In this document: piece after piece, positions 31,733 to 39,944 of the stretch | Layout of the letters: every line of letters begins with the position of its first letter | How positions within the stretch are numbered: the first letter of the stretch is position 1 | DNA from: CAYNKA01 sp964397655 | GTDB taxonomy: Bacteria > Spirochaetota > Spirochaetia > DTKZ01 | Length of the DNA stretch: 64,000 bases | NCBI GenBank assembly: GCA_964397655.1 | Contig: CAYNKA010000004.1 | Coordinates: forward strand, 301,829-365,828 | Direction: 5' to 3' | Made by a program: the position numbers and the translations under genes | The notes under the pieces: model-generated | Seen by the model: the letters and a program-made list of their open reading frames with translations, nothing else | Database searches by the model: none | What the model was told of the DNA's origin: nothing

Positions 31733-33091
31733 ATGAACACCGATAACTACGAGGTCCTTGTCGTCGGGGGAGGCATTTCCGGATCGGTCGCCGCGATTGC
31801 CGCGGCCAGGAACGGGGCGAGGACGCTGCTCGTCGAGAGGTACGGTTTCCTCGGCGGGGTCCTCACGGCCGCGGGCGTGGGGCCGATGATGACCTTCCAC
31901 GCCGGAGACCTCCAGGTGATCCGCGGAATAACGGGCGAACTCGTCTCTCGCCTCGAATCGAAGGGCTTCTCCCCCGGGCACATCCTCGACTCGACGGGCT
32001 ATACCTACTCGGTGACTCCCTTCGACGCCGAGGCGATCAAGATCGAGCTCGAGACCATGCTGCTCGACTCGGGAGGCGAGGTGCTGTTTCATACGAGCCT
32101 CGCCTCGGTGAAGACCGAGGGGGCAGCGATAACCGGTCTCACGGTCTGCAACAAGGCCGGGCTCGGCTGTCTCGCCGCTACGGTCTACGTCGACGCGACG
32201 GGAGACGCGGACCTCTCCGCCTGGGCAGGCGTTCCCGTTCGGAAGGGGCGTCCGTCGGACGGCCAGATGCAGCCTCTCACCATGAACGTGAAGATGTACG
32301 GCGTGGACATCGCGGAGGTCCGCCGATTCATCAAGGAGCATCCCGAGGAATTCCCCCGGCTCGCGGAAAGCGCAGGCGCCGTGGACGCGGCCGAAAGGCT
32401 CTCGATCGGAGGCTTCGTCGGACTAATCGCGAAGGGACGCGAAGCCGGGGAGATCACCTTCTCGCGCGACGAGATTCTTTTCTTCGAGACGAACAATCCG
32501 GGAGAAGTCATCGTGAACACCACGAGGATCACCGGCGAGGACCCGACCGATCCCCGGTCGCTTTCGCGGGCCGAGGTCGAAGGCCGGAGGCAGGCCGCGG
32601 AACTCGTCTCCTTTCTGAGGCGTAGAGTCCCCGGCTTTCGCGACGCCAAGGTCCTGTCAGTCGGCCCCTTCGTCGGAGCGCGTTCCTCGCGGCAGATCGA
32701 AGGACTTTATACCATCACCGCGGCAGACATCATGGCTGGGGTGAGGTTCGAGGATGCGGTCGCCTGTTACGCCTATCCGATCGATGTACACAGCCCGGAC
32801 GGGACGGAGACGACAAGTAGACACCTTTCGCGCGGCTTGTATTATACTATCCCCTATCGGGCGCTTATCAACGCGCGCGTTCGCAACCTCATCACCGTGG
32901 GGCGATGCATCTCGGGCGATTTCGAGGCTCAGGCCGCGTTCCGCACTTCGCCGGGAGCGGGGGCGATCGGGGAAGCAGGAGGCACCGCGGCCGCCCTCGC
33001 TGTCAGATCGGGCCGCATGTTCCCCGATCTCGACGTGGAGAGTCTGAAGAGGCGACTGCGCGAGCAGGCGGCGTATCTAGGAGAGCCGTGA
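31733..33091 (+). CDS. FAD-dependent oxidoreductase (FAD_oxidored family)
   Basis: About 452 residues. The FAD motif is VLVVGGGISGSVAAIAAARNGA with LLVERYGFLGG near the N-terminus, and YVDATGDADLSAWAG marks the second nucleotide-binding segment. The C-terminal RNLITVGRCISGDFEAQAAF with GEAGGTAAALAV closes the FAD site. Such proteins often accompany sugar transporters, but their reaction is largely unknown. ATG 31733 is preceded by GGGGTGAGG; GTG 31724 is an alternative. TGATG overlap with the LacI regulator gene. Confidence 0.85.
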   Translation: MNTDNYEVLVVGGGISGSVAAIAAARNGARTLLVERYGFLGGVLTAAGVGPMMTFHAGDLQVIRGITGELVSRLESKGFSPGHILDSTGYTYSVTPFDAEAIKIELETMLLDSGGEVLFHTSLASVKTEGAAITGLTVCNKAGLGCLAATVYVDATGDADLSAWAGVPVRKGRPSDGQMQPLTMNVKMYGVDIAEVRRFIKEHPEEFPRLAESAGAVDAAERLSIGGFVGLIAKGREAGEITFSRDEILFFETNNPGEVIVNTTRITGEDPTDPRSLSRAEVEGRRQAAELVSFLRRRVPGFRDAKVLSVGPFVGARSSRQIEGLYTITAADIMAGVRFEDAVACYAYPIDVHSPDGTETTSRHLSRGLYYTIPYRALINARVRNLITVGRCISGDFEAQAAFRTSPGAGAIGEAGGTAAALAVRSGRMFPDLDVESLKRRLREQAAYLGEP

Positions 33092-34119
33092 TGGCGAAAC
33101 GAAAGAAGACGGGCATCAGGGAAATCGCGGCCAGGGCGGGAGTGTCGACGGCCGCGGTCTCCGCGGTGCTCAACGACAAGACCGATGGAAACATCCGGGT
33201 CGGCACCGAGACCCGGGAAAAGATCAGGAAAACCATCAAGGAGCTCGGCTACGTGCCCGATCCTGCGGCCCGCAGGCTCGTTTCGGGCAGGAGCAACATC
33301 GTATCGGTGTTCACCTATGAGCCGGTCTTTCCCTTTTCGCCCGACAACGAGTTCCACCGGTTCCTCGTCGGCATCGAGAACCAGGCGGAAAGCCTCGGTT
33401 ACGATATCCTCCTCATTACGAACGGGGCGTTCCGCACCTGCGGGATCCCGGCCTACGAATCGGGAATCAACCGGCTCAAGATGGCCGACGGAGGCATCCT
33501 CATCGGCATCAAGAAGGACCGCGAGGTCGTGGGCCGTCTCGTCGACGAGGGTTTTCCTCTCGTTTTTGTGGGCCGGCGCGACATCGGCGGAAGGCCGGTG
33601 AGTTACGTGGGCTACGATTATCCGACCATCGTCGACCGCCTGTTCGATCTCGCGGCCGAGGCACGTCGTTCGAAGGCCCTGTACGTCAGGCTGAAGGGAC
33701 TTTCCGAGCCCTACGAGGACCGGTTGGAAGCGGTGAAGCTCGCCTCGAAACGGCATCCGTCCCTCGGTACCGAGATCGCTGAACTGGAGGTCACCGCGGA
33801 GATCGGCGCGCTGCTCGCGCTTCCCGAACGGAGCAGGCCGGGGGTCTTCATCCTCGAACGGCGGGAGATCGCCACGGCCTTCGAAGCGGCGTGCGAAACC
33901 TCTGGCCTCGTTCCCGGGAAGGACGTGTCGGCCATGCTTCTCGAAGATCGATGGTTCGAGACGAAACTCGATTGGACCTGCTGGACCAACGTGCGCGCCG
34001 ACCTCGGGGCGCACGCGCTCGGGATGCTCGACCGGCTGATCTCGGGCGAGAGCACGGGCCCCCTCGTCGAGCATCTTCTGCCCGAAGTCGTCCCCGGCGG
34101 CACGCTTGCGGGACTATGA
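33091..34119 (+). CDS. LacI-family transcriptional regulator
   Basis: A 342-residue regulator. The HTH and hinge region is TGIREIAARAGVSTAAVSAV and LNDKTDGNIRVGTETREKI, with IKELGYVPDPAARRLVSGRS as hinge helix. The rest is a periplasmic-binding-protein-like sugar domain (EFHRFLVGIENQAESLGYD, ADGGILIGIKK). Last gene of the ABC operon, overlapping the FAD gene. It probably binds the two operators at 28612-28648 and responds to the transported sugar. The C-terminal domain is somewhat divergent from typical LacI members. Confidence 0.9.
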   Translation: MAKRKKTGIREIAARAGVSTAAVSAVLNDKTDGNIRVGTETREKIRKTIKELGYVPDPAARRLVSGRSNIVSVFTYEPVFPFSPDNEFHRFLVGIENQAESLGYDILLITNGAFRTCGIPAYESGINRLKMADGGILIGIKKDREVVGRLVDEGFPLVFVGRRDIGGRPVSYVGYDYPTIVDRLFDLAAEARRSKALYVRLKGLSEPYEDRLEAVKLASKRHPSLGTEIAELEVTAEIGALLALPERSRPGVFILERREIATAFEAACETSGLVPGKDVSAMLLEDRWFETKLDWTCWTNVRADLGAHALGMLDRLISGESTGPLVEHLLPEVVPGGTLAGL

Positions 34120-34245
34120 GCATCGGTCAAAATCTGCGCAAATACTTAGCATTGGACTTGATGTTCGCGTCGGACTGTGTAGAATTATTAACAAAAGACT
34201 GTACCTGACTTCCTGATGTGCACCTCTTTTTTCAAGGAGGTCATC

Positions 34246-35682
34246 ATGAACCGCCGAATTCGTAATTTCTTTATCCTATCCGCATCCGTTTTCGCCGTTT
34301 TTTTGCTTTCGACATGTCTGAATCTGAACGGCGGGGACGGAGGTTCGAACGAGGTCCCCACCCCAGGTCCGGTGCATATGGCCGCCTCGGTGTCCTTCAC
34401 CGACATCGATCTCGGGTCCGGTGAGATCGCGGGGTCTCTCACGATAACGAAGGCCGTCGACGAGAGTGACGTGACGCACTACGCCCTCTACTGGGGGGGC
34501 TCGGCTACGACGAAACTCGCCGGGGCCGGCTCCTTGATCGCCGTGTTCCCGAAGGGATCTTCCCTTACGAGGAATTTTCCCCCCGATACCGCCGTTCCTT
34601 CGGGCGCGACGCACCTCGTCGTCCTCACGAAGAACGCGGAAGGAGAGATGTCCTCGGGAGTGGGATGCGCTGCCGACGTCAAGGGCACGTCCTATGCGGG
34701 GACGGAGGGAACCGCTGCTTCGCCGGTCTTTCTCGCCGCGGGAATGGGAGGTAAGAAATACAATAAAACCATCGGGAAGGGAAAAAGTTATTTCTATACT
34801 ACGGCGCTTGGAACCTTCCTGAACATTAGCCTTGGCTCCCTCACCGATGATGCGGATATTGTTTATTACGGAACCGATTCGAGTTTCACGACACCGGATT
34901 CCGAAAGCCTGGAACAAAATTACGGCCGTATCCAGGACGAATACATCGGCGTAAATTCGGTCAATGGTACGAATTATTACTTCACGGTCGACGGTGTCGA
35001 TACCGGGTACAAGCTCAACGCGCCGGGAGCTTCCTATTCGCTCGTCGTAATGTCACATAGCGGGGCCGTGAGCAATGTCGTCAGCGAGGGTAGTCAAAGC
35101 GAGCCTGTGCTTCTTCAGACGGGTGTCGAGGATGGTTTCCAAGTCGCAGCAAGCGAGGAGAGCTTTTATAAATTCCCAGTGACTGCGGGCGAGTCCTACA
35201 TCGTCAATGCAGCGAGTGGACCGATTATCACGCTCTATACTGATCAATTTACGACTATGGCGTCATCACCCGCGACGGCTACGGGTGATTTTATCTATGT
35301 CAAGGTAACTTCCTCGGGTTCACAGGCAATGGGGTCTATTGAACTCGTCGGTAGGGAAGGTTCCGCCGTCGCACCGGTCTACCTGAAGACCGTGAAGACC
35401 AACTTCTGCATGGTGAACAACGCGTCGAGCTATTTTTCCTTCGACGTGACCCAAGGTCAGTCTTATACGGTCACGGCCTCGGATTTCTCGACCGGCAGTT
35501 TCTCCACTCACGACGTCGACCTCTTCGTGTTTCCTTCCGGAAGCTTCTCGGGAACGCCGACCAGTTCCGCCACCTCGAACGATCCGGAATCCGTCATCGT
35601 GACCGCCCAAGCCGCCGTGCTTCTCGTCCGCGTTGACGACAAATCCGGGTACGGAGGCATATTCCAACTGAAGGTGCAATGA
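34246..35682 (+). CDS. Large lipoprotein with beta-sandwich repeats, function unknown
   Basis: A 478-residue lipoprotein: signal peptide ending LLSTC (lipidated Cys about residue 24) and then a Gly-rich stretch. The mature part is Ser/Thr/Gly/Val-rich and repeats a pattern of short beta domains, each with an S/T-Y-x-V/F-x-A core (SYFYTTALGTFLNISLGSL; SFYKFPVTAGESYIVNA; SYFSFDVTQGQSYTVTA), resembling pre-peptidase C-terminal-type domains used in secreted proteins. AAGGAGG lies five bases before ATG 34246. The middle of the gene is AT-richer than its surroundings. Probably a surface or envelope protein; no family assigned. Confidence 0.72.
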   Translation: MNRRIRNFFILSASVFAVFLLSTCLNLNGGDGGSNEVPTPGPVHMAASVSFTDIDLGSGEIAGSLTITKAVDESDVTHYALYWGGSATTKLAGAGSLIAVFPKGSSLTRNFPPDTAVPSGATHLVVLTKNAEGEMSSGVGCAADVKGTSYAGTEGTAASPVFLAAGMGGKKYNKTIGKGKSYFYTTALGTFLNISLGSLTDDADIVYYGTDSSFTTPDSESLEQNYGRIQDEYIGVNSVNGTNYYFTVDGVDTGYKLNAPGASYSLVVMSHSGAVSNVVSEGSQSEPVLLQTGVEDGFQVAASEESFYKFPVTAGESYIVNAASGPIITLYTDQFTTMASSPATATGDFIYVKVTSSGSQAMGSIELVGREGSAVAPVYLKTVKTNFCMVNNASSYFSFDVTQGQSYTVTASDFSTGSFSTHDVDLFVFPSGSFSGTPTSSATSNDPESVIVTAQAAVLLVRVDDKSGYGGIFQLKVQ

Positions 35683-35897
35683 ACCAAGCGCGCCGTATTC
35701 CCAACGGCCGTCCATCCTTCGACCTTCGCCCATCCGCACGACTCCGCGCCGTCTTTCTCTCCGTTCCCGCCCCGCCGTACTCCTAACGGCGTGCAAAGAG
35801 AAAACCGCTCACCTCGAATTCCCCTCAACGACCGCGTGTCCCGAAACTCTTCCTCACCCCGGATTCTTCCCCCAAGGGCCTCTCGTCCTCGATACTA

Positions 35898-35937
35898 CCA
35901 CCCCGCCCCCTCTCGCCGCGTCCGCGCGGCGAGCCTT
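35898..35937 (-). repeat. Dispersed hairpin repeat, copy 3 (reversed)
   Basis: Minus-strand copy of the element at 28477 and 49300. It contains the 9-bp stem CTCGCCGCG/CGCGGCGAG with loop TCCG (35912-35933), and on the minus strand the order AAGGCTCGCCG...CGGCGAGAGGGGGCGGGGTGG. Confidence 0.6.
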
Positions 35938-35955
35938 GTAGCGTCCCACCCCCAA

Positions 35956-36066
35956 GGCAAGAAGCCGTTTGCGGGGCCGTTTGACTCACGCAATGCTCTC
36001 GTCGTGTCCGCACGACGAGTGTAATTGGTAGCTCCGGTCAACGGGACCCGCAAACGGCTTCTTGCC
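35956..36066. repeat. Large nested inverted repeat in gene-free region
   Basis: GGCAAGAAGCCGTTTGCGGG (35956-35975) is an exact 20-bp inverted match to CCCGCAAACGGCTTCTTGCC (36047-36066); similarity extends inward to about 30 bp. Between the arms lies a second stem, CTCGTCGTG/CACGACGAG with loop TCCG (35998-36019). This stem differs from that at 35912 by paired changes that keep pairing. The stretch 35683-36118 holds no gene I can support. Confidence 0.75.
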
Positions 36067-36076
36067 GGTCCGCCCT

Positions 36077-36106
36077 TTGACATGCTTTCTTGATTGATAG
36101 TAATAT
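36077..36106 (+). promoter_or_regulatory. Candidate promoter before the EIIA gene
   Basis: TTGACA (36077-36082), an 18-base spacer and TAATAT (36101-36106). The predicted start is only a few bases before ATG 36119 and there is no SD, as at the GntR gene at 18642. Confidence 0.35.
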
Positions 36107-36118
36107 TCACCCTACGCC

Positions 36119-36565
36119 ATGAACCTAAACGACTATCTATCGAAGGATTGCGTGCTTTTTATCGATGCGGGAGAAAAGAGCGGCGTGCTCGAGCGCCTCA
36201 TCGAAGCTGCCCGCGATGCAGGGAAGGTGGGCAACATCTATCGGTTCGCAGAAGCGGTAGGCGCGCGGGAACTCATCATGAGCACCGGTATCGGCCTCGG
36301 CGTCGCGGTTCCCCACGCGAAGCTCAAGGAAATCGCGGATTTTTTCATCGTGCTCGGAATCGTGCGGAACGGCATCGAATGGGACTCCATCGACGAGCAG
36401 CCGGTCCGACTCGTTTTCCTCATCGGGGGTCCGGAGGGAGATCAGGCCGGCTATCTCAAAATTCTCTCGGAAATCGTACATTTCGTGAAAAACTCAGGAC
36501 GCAGGCAGAAGCTTCTCGATGCGACCGATGCCGAAGGCGTCATTACCGCCCTGGGGAACGGATAA
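36119..36565 (+). CDS. PTS EIIA component (PtsN/fructose type)
   Basis: A 148-residue EIIA domain protein. The phospho-accepting His66 lies in VAVPHAKL, after the typical IGLG segment, and the EQPVRLVFLIGGPEGDQAGYLKILSEI block completes the fold. Nitrogen-type EIIA proteins regulate rather than transport. No EI, HPr or EIIBC gene is in the window. It lies 94 bases before the Gld-type ABC operon on the same strand and may share its transcript. A second EIIA domain occurs in the fusion at 41456-42772. Confidence 0.9.
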   Translation: MNLNDYLSKDCVLFIDAGEKSGVLERLIEAARDAGKVGNIYRFAEAVGARELIMSTGIGLGVAVPHAKLKEIADFFIVLGIVRNGIEWDSIDEQPVRLVFLIGGPEGDQAGYLKILSEIVHFVKNSGRRQKLLDATDAEGVITALGNG

Positions 36566-36659
36566 GGAACTTGTCTCACGATTCCGATATGGGTAAATTA
36601 TTGAAAAATACCCCGATATTTCATTGCATTGCGTAGGCTTGCATCGAGGAGGTTGATCC

Positions 36660-37613
36660 GTGATAGAGGCTACGAATCTGGTCAAGCGGTATGGTCCCCA
36701 CACCGCGGTAGACCACGCGAGTTTCAAGATCGAAAAAGGGGAAATCGTGGGTTTTCTCGGGCCGAACGGGGCGGGGAAATCCACCACGATGAACATTCTC
36801 ACCGGTTACCTTTCATCCACCGAGGGATCGGTGACCGTGGACGGCATGAACATCCTGGATCATCCGATCGAGTCGAAGAAGCGGATCGGATACCTGCCGG
36901 AAAATCCTCCGCTCTACCCCGACATGACCGTCAAGGAATACCTATCCTTCGTCTGCGAGATCAAGAAGGTCCCGAAGAAATCGGCCTCGGACAGGATGAA
37001 CGAGGTCATGGAAACCGTCGGCATCGCCGATGTGAGCGGACGGCTCGTGAAGAATCTTTCCAAGGGCTACAAGCAGCGGGTCGGGCTCGCCCAGGCGATG
37101 ATCGGCAATCCCGACATACTCATCCTCGACGAGCCGACCGCGGGACTCGATCCCAAGCAGATCCTCGAGATACGGGATCTCATCATCAAGCTCGGAAAGG
37201 ACCATACGATCATTCTGAGCTCCCACATCCTGCCCGAGGTGAGCGCGGTCTGCCGCAGGGTGCTCATCATCAACCAGGGCAGGATCGTCGCCGACGACAC
37301 GCCGGACAACCTGGCGAAGCGTCTCCTCGGCGGAAGCCACGTCCTCCTCAGGGTCGACGGCGGGAAGGAAGCCGTGGAAGGTGCGATCCGGAAAGTCGGC
37401 AGCGTCCGCAACATCGAGTTCCGGGATTCCCAGGAGGCGGGCGCCGTGGACGTCGTGCTCGAGGCCGAGAAGGACGTCGACATCCGGCGCGACCTGTTCC
37501 GCGCTTTGAGCTCCGCCGGTCTACCCATTCTCATGCTCCGCTCTCTGGACATGAGCCTCGAGGATATTTTCCTCCACCTGACCACCCGCGAAGAGGAGGT
37601 TGCCAAGTCATGA
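36660..37613 (+). CDS. ABC transporter ATP-binding protein (GldA-like)
   Basis: A 317-residue ATPase: Walker A GPNGAGKST, signature NLSKGYKQRVGLAQA, Walker B ILILDEPTAGLDP and the switch His in IILSSHILPE. A C-terminal regulatory part of about 90 residues (VLLRVDGGKEAVEG...EDIFLHLTTREEE) is typical of the GldA/NodI/CcmA-like group. GTG start at 36660 with GAGGAGG upstream. It overlaps the permease gene (ATGA). Confidence 0.92.
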   Translation: MIEATNLVKRYGPHTAVDHASFKIEKGEIVGFLGPNGAGKSTTMNILTGYLSSTEGSVTVDGMNILDHPIESKKRIGYLPENPPLYPDMTVKEYLSFVCEIKKVPKKSASDRMNEVMETVGIADVSGRLVKNLSKGYKQRVGLAQAMIGNPDILILDEPTAGLDPKQILEIRDLIIKLGKDHTIILSSHILPEVSAVCRRVLIINQGRIVADDTPDNLAKRLLGGSHVLLRVDGGKEAVEGAIRKVGSVRNIEFRDSQEAGAVDVVLEAEKDVDIRRDLFRALSSAGLPILMLRSLDMSLEDIFLHLTTREEEVAKS

Positions 37614-38473
37614 TCGCCATCCTGAAAAGGGAATTGAAAAGCTATTTCCTCACCCCCATAGGTTATCTTTACATGGGATTTTTCCTTCTGGTCGCCGGCG
37701 TATTCTTCGCGTTCGGGAATCTCTTCACCCGAAGTTCTTACTTCACGAGCTTCCTGGGGGGGATCCTCTTCGTCTACCTCTTCGCCATCCCGCTGCTCAC
37801 CATGAGACTGTTCTCCGAAGAGAAAAGGCAGAAGACCGATCAGCTCCTTCTCACGAGCCCCGTGTCGATCCCCGAGATCGTCCTCGGCAAGTTCCTGGCG
37901 GCCTTCGTAGTTTACCTCATCACCCTCGCGGTGACGGTGATGTACGCGGTGGTCGTAGGCGTTTACGGCGACCTCGCGTTGTGGGAGACGATCGGGAGCT
38001 ATATCGGCTTCATCTTCCTCGGAGCGTCCTACATCTCGGTGGGGGTGCTCATCTCCGCCGGGACCGAGAACCAGCTGACCTCCGCGCTCGTGAGCTTCTT
38101 CTCCCTGCTCCTCATCTGGCTCATCGATCCGATCAGCCAGTCGCTGCCGGCGGACCTCGTCGTCGGCATGATCTTCGCCGGCTTCCTCGTTGCGGCCGTG
38201 GGTCTGTACCTCTACCTGAACACGAAGAACCTCTATCTCGTGCTCGCGGCGGCCATCCTCGGCGCGATCGTTATAACCGCCTTCTATTTCATCGACAAGG
38301 GTATCTACATCGGGTTCATCCGCAAGAGCCTCGCGTGGTTCTCCCTCAATAAACGATACGAGAATTTCTCCATGGGGATGCTGAAAGTCGACTCCCTCGT
38401 ATTCTATCTTTCCTTCACCGGCTTGTTTCTCTTCCTGACGGTGCGGATCATCGAAAAACGGCGTTGGAATTAA
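37610..38473 (+). CDS. ABC transporter permease (GldF-like)
   Basis: A 287-residue ABC-2 type membrane protein with about six transmembrane helices and the characteristic first segment ILKRELKSYFLTPIGYLYM and block LLTMRLFSEEKRQKTDQLLL. This is the GldF family. Together with the GldG-like and DUF4340 proteins it forms a Gld-type ABC system. Gliding itself is known only from Bacteroidota; in other bacteria the exported substrate is unknown. Confidence 0.9.
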   Translation: MIAILKRELKSYFLTPIGYLYMGFFLLVAGVFFAFGNLFTRSSYFTSFLGGILFVYLFAIPLLTMRLFSEEKRQKTDQLLLTSPVSIPEIVLGKFLAAFVVYLITLAVTVMYAVVVGVYGDLALWETIGSYIGFIFLGASYISVGVLISAGTENQLTSALVSFFSLLLIWLIDPISQSLPADLVVGMIFAGFLVAAVGLYLYLNTKNLYLVLAAAILGAIVITAFYFIDKGIYIGFIRKSLAWFSLNKRYENFSMGMLKVDSLVFYLSFTGLFLFLTVRIIEKRRWN

Positions 38474-38485
38474 GGGAGGGCAGCC

Positions 38486-39922
38486 GTGAAAACGAAAACG
38501 ACGATTCTGGAATCGCTGAAGACCCGCTCGGTGAGATACGGAGGTTACGCCACCGTCATCACCCTCGCGGTCGTGCTGGGGCTCATTCTGCTCAACCTCG
38601 CGGTCCAGCAGTTCTCCCCCCAGTTCGACCTCACGAAGAACAAACTGTTCTCGCTTTCCGAGCAGACATCGCAGGTGCTCGAAAAGCTCAAGTCCCCCGT
38701 GACCATCTACGCGCTCTACGAGCCAGGAAAGGAAGCGGGTCAGATCAAGGAAGTCCTCGACAAGTATGTAGCGAAGAGCAAGAACATCCGGCTCGAGGTC
38801 GTGGATCCCGAGAAGAATCCCGGCCTCGTCTCGAAGTACGACAAGGAGAAGAAGGGCATCGAAAAGGGTTCGCTCATCATCGTTGGCGACAAGGGCTTCA
38901 AGGTCGTGTCGAGCATGGACATGTACGACGTGAATTACGCCAATCCGCAGAATCCCCAGATCACCGGCTTTTCCGTGGAGAAGCGCATCACGAACGCTCT
39001 CCTCTTCGTCAGCGCGGGGACCACACCCGTCGTGTACGAGATCCTGGGGCACAAGGAGAAGCAGCTGTTCGATCTCTCGATGAAGGAGACGATCGAGAGG
39101 GAGAACTACAGCTTGAGGCCCCTCAACCTCATCCAGACCGAAATCCCGGACGACGCGTCCTGCCTCATCCTGAACGGACCCAAGACCGACATCTCCCAGG
39201 GGGAGGCGGAAAAGCTCATCCGCTATCTCGACAAGGGCGGCCGGCTCCTCTTGTTCGCGGACTTCCAGGCCGGGCCCGCACCGGTTCTCAACCAGGTACT
39301 CGGGAATTACGGCGTCCAGACCGATTTCGGCGTCGTGGTCGAGCTCAACAAGAACTACAATACAGGCAATCCCTTCCACGCCGCCCCGGACTTCTCGGAC
39401 CACGAGATCGTTCGGCCCCTCCGGGACCAGAACACGCCGGTCATCCTGCAGTTCGTCCAGGGGCTCAGGGTCCTGGACGTGAAAAGGCGGAGCGTGGAGG
39501 TTTCCCCGTTGCTTTCCACCTCGAAGCAGTCCTTCCTCCGCATCGATCTCACGAACAATTCCGGAGCGATGTCCGGAACCGACAAGCCCGGCCCGGTGCT
39601 CGTGGCGGCGGCGATCAGGGAGACGAAGGATTCCCAGTCCGGCAAGGAGGCGAGGATCGTCGTCATCGGCTGCGGCGTCATGCTCGAGCCCCTGAGCCTT
39701 TTCGGTCAGGTGCCGGGGAACATCGACCTTTTCATGAACGGAATCACCTGGCTTCAGGACCGGCCGGAAACCCTCTCGGTCAGGACCAAGAGCCTGATCA
39801 CCTTCCCCATGAACGTCGACGGGCTCCAGATCGTCATTTTCGGCCTTCTCTTCGTGGCGGTCATTCCGCTCGCGCTCTTCGGCGCGGGTCTCGTGACCTG
39901 GCTGAAACGCCGCCACCTCTAG
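38486..39922 (+). CDS. GldG-like ABC auxiliary protein
   Basis: A 478-residue protein with an N-terminal transmembrane helix (TVITLAVVLGLILLNLAVQQ) followed by a periplasmic domain (DLTKNKLFSLSEQTSQVLEK, then PVTIYALYEPGKEAGQIKE) and a C-terminal helix (IVIFGLLFVAVIPLALFGAG). The conserved FSLS-Q-T-VL-KL and RVRLEVVDPEKNP-type pattern places it in the GldG/ABC auxiliary family. GTG start with GGGAGG upstream, 12 bases after the permease. Confidence 0.88.
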   Translation: MKTKTTILESLKTRSVRYGGYATVITLAVVLGLILLNLAVQQFSPQFDLTKNKLFSLSEQTSQVLEKLKSPVTIYALYEPGKEAGQIKEVLDKYVAKSKNIRLEVVDPEKNPGLVSKYDKEKKGIEKGSLIIVGDKGFKVVSSMDMYDVNYANPQNPQITGFSVEKRITNALLFVSAGTTPVVYEILGHKEKQLFDLSMKETIERENYSLRPLNLIQTEIPDDASCLILNGPKTDISQGEAEKLIRYLDKGGRLLLFADFQAGPAPVLNQVLGNYGVQTDFGVVVELNKNYNTGNPFHAAPDFSDHEIVRPLRDQNTPVILQFVQGLRVLDVKRRSVEVSPLLSTSKQSFLRIDLTNNSGAMSGTDKPGPVLVAAAIRETKDSQSGKEARIVVIGCGVMLEPLSLFGQVPGNIDLFMNGITWLQDRPETLSVRTKSLITFPMNVDGLQIVIFGLLFVAVIPLALFGAGLVTWLKRRHL

Positions 39923-39944
39923 GGAGGCGGCACAGGAGTACGCC

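Noticed and set aside
32808..32825. Further GGGACGGAG-like match in the FAD oxidoreductase gene
   Set aside because: Partial match inside coding sequence without the GGAGG end; explained by codon use.
35912..36066. Integron attC site or CRISPR repeats
   Set aside because: The inverted repeats lack the conserved attC core ends (RYYYAAC/GTTRRRY) and are not regularly spaced direct repeats.
36588..36622. Possible hairpin between the EIIA and ABC ATPase genes
   Set aside because: ATATGGGTA and TACCCCGATAT pair imperfectly with a long AT-rich loop; too weak to call a terminator or attenuator.
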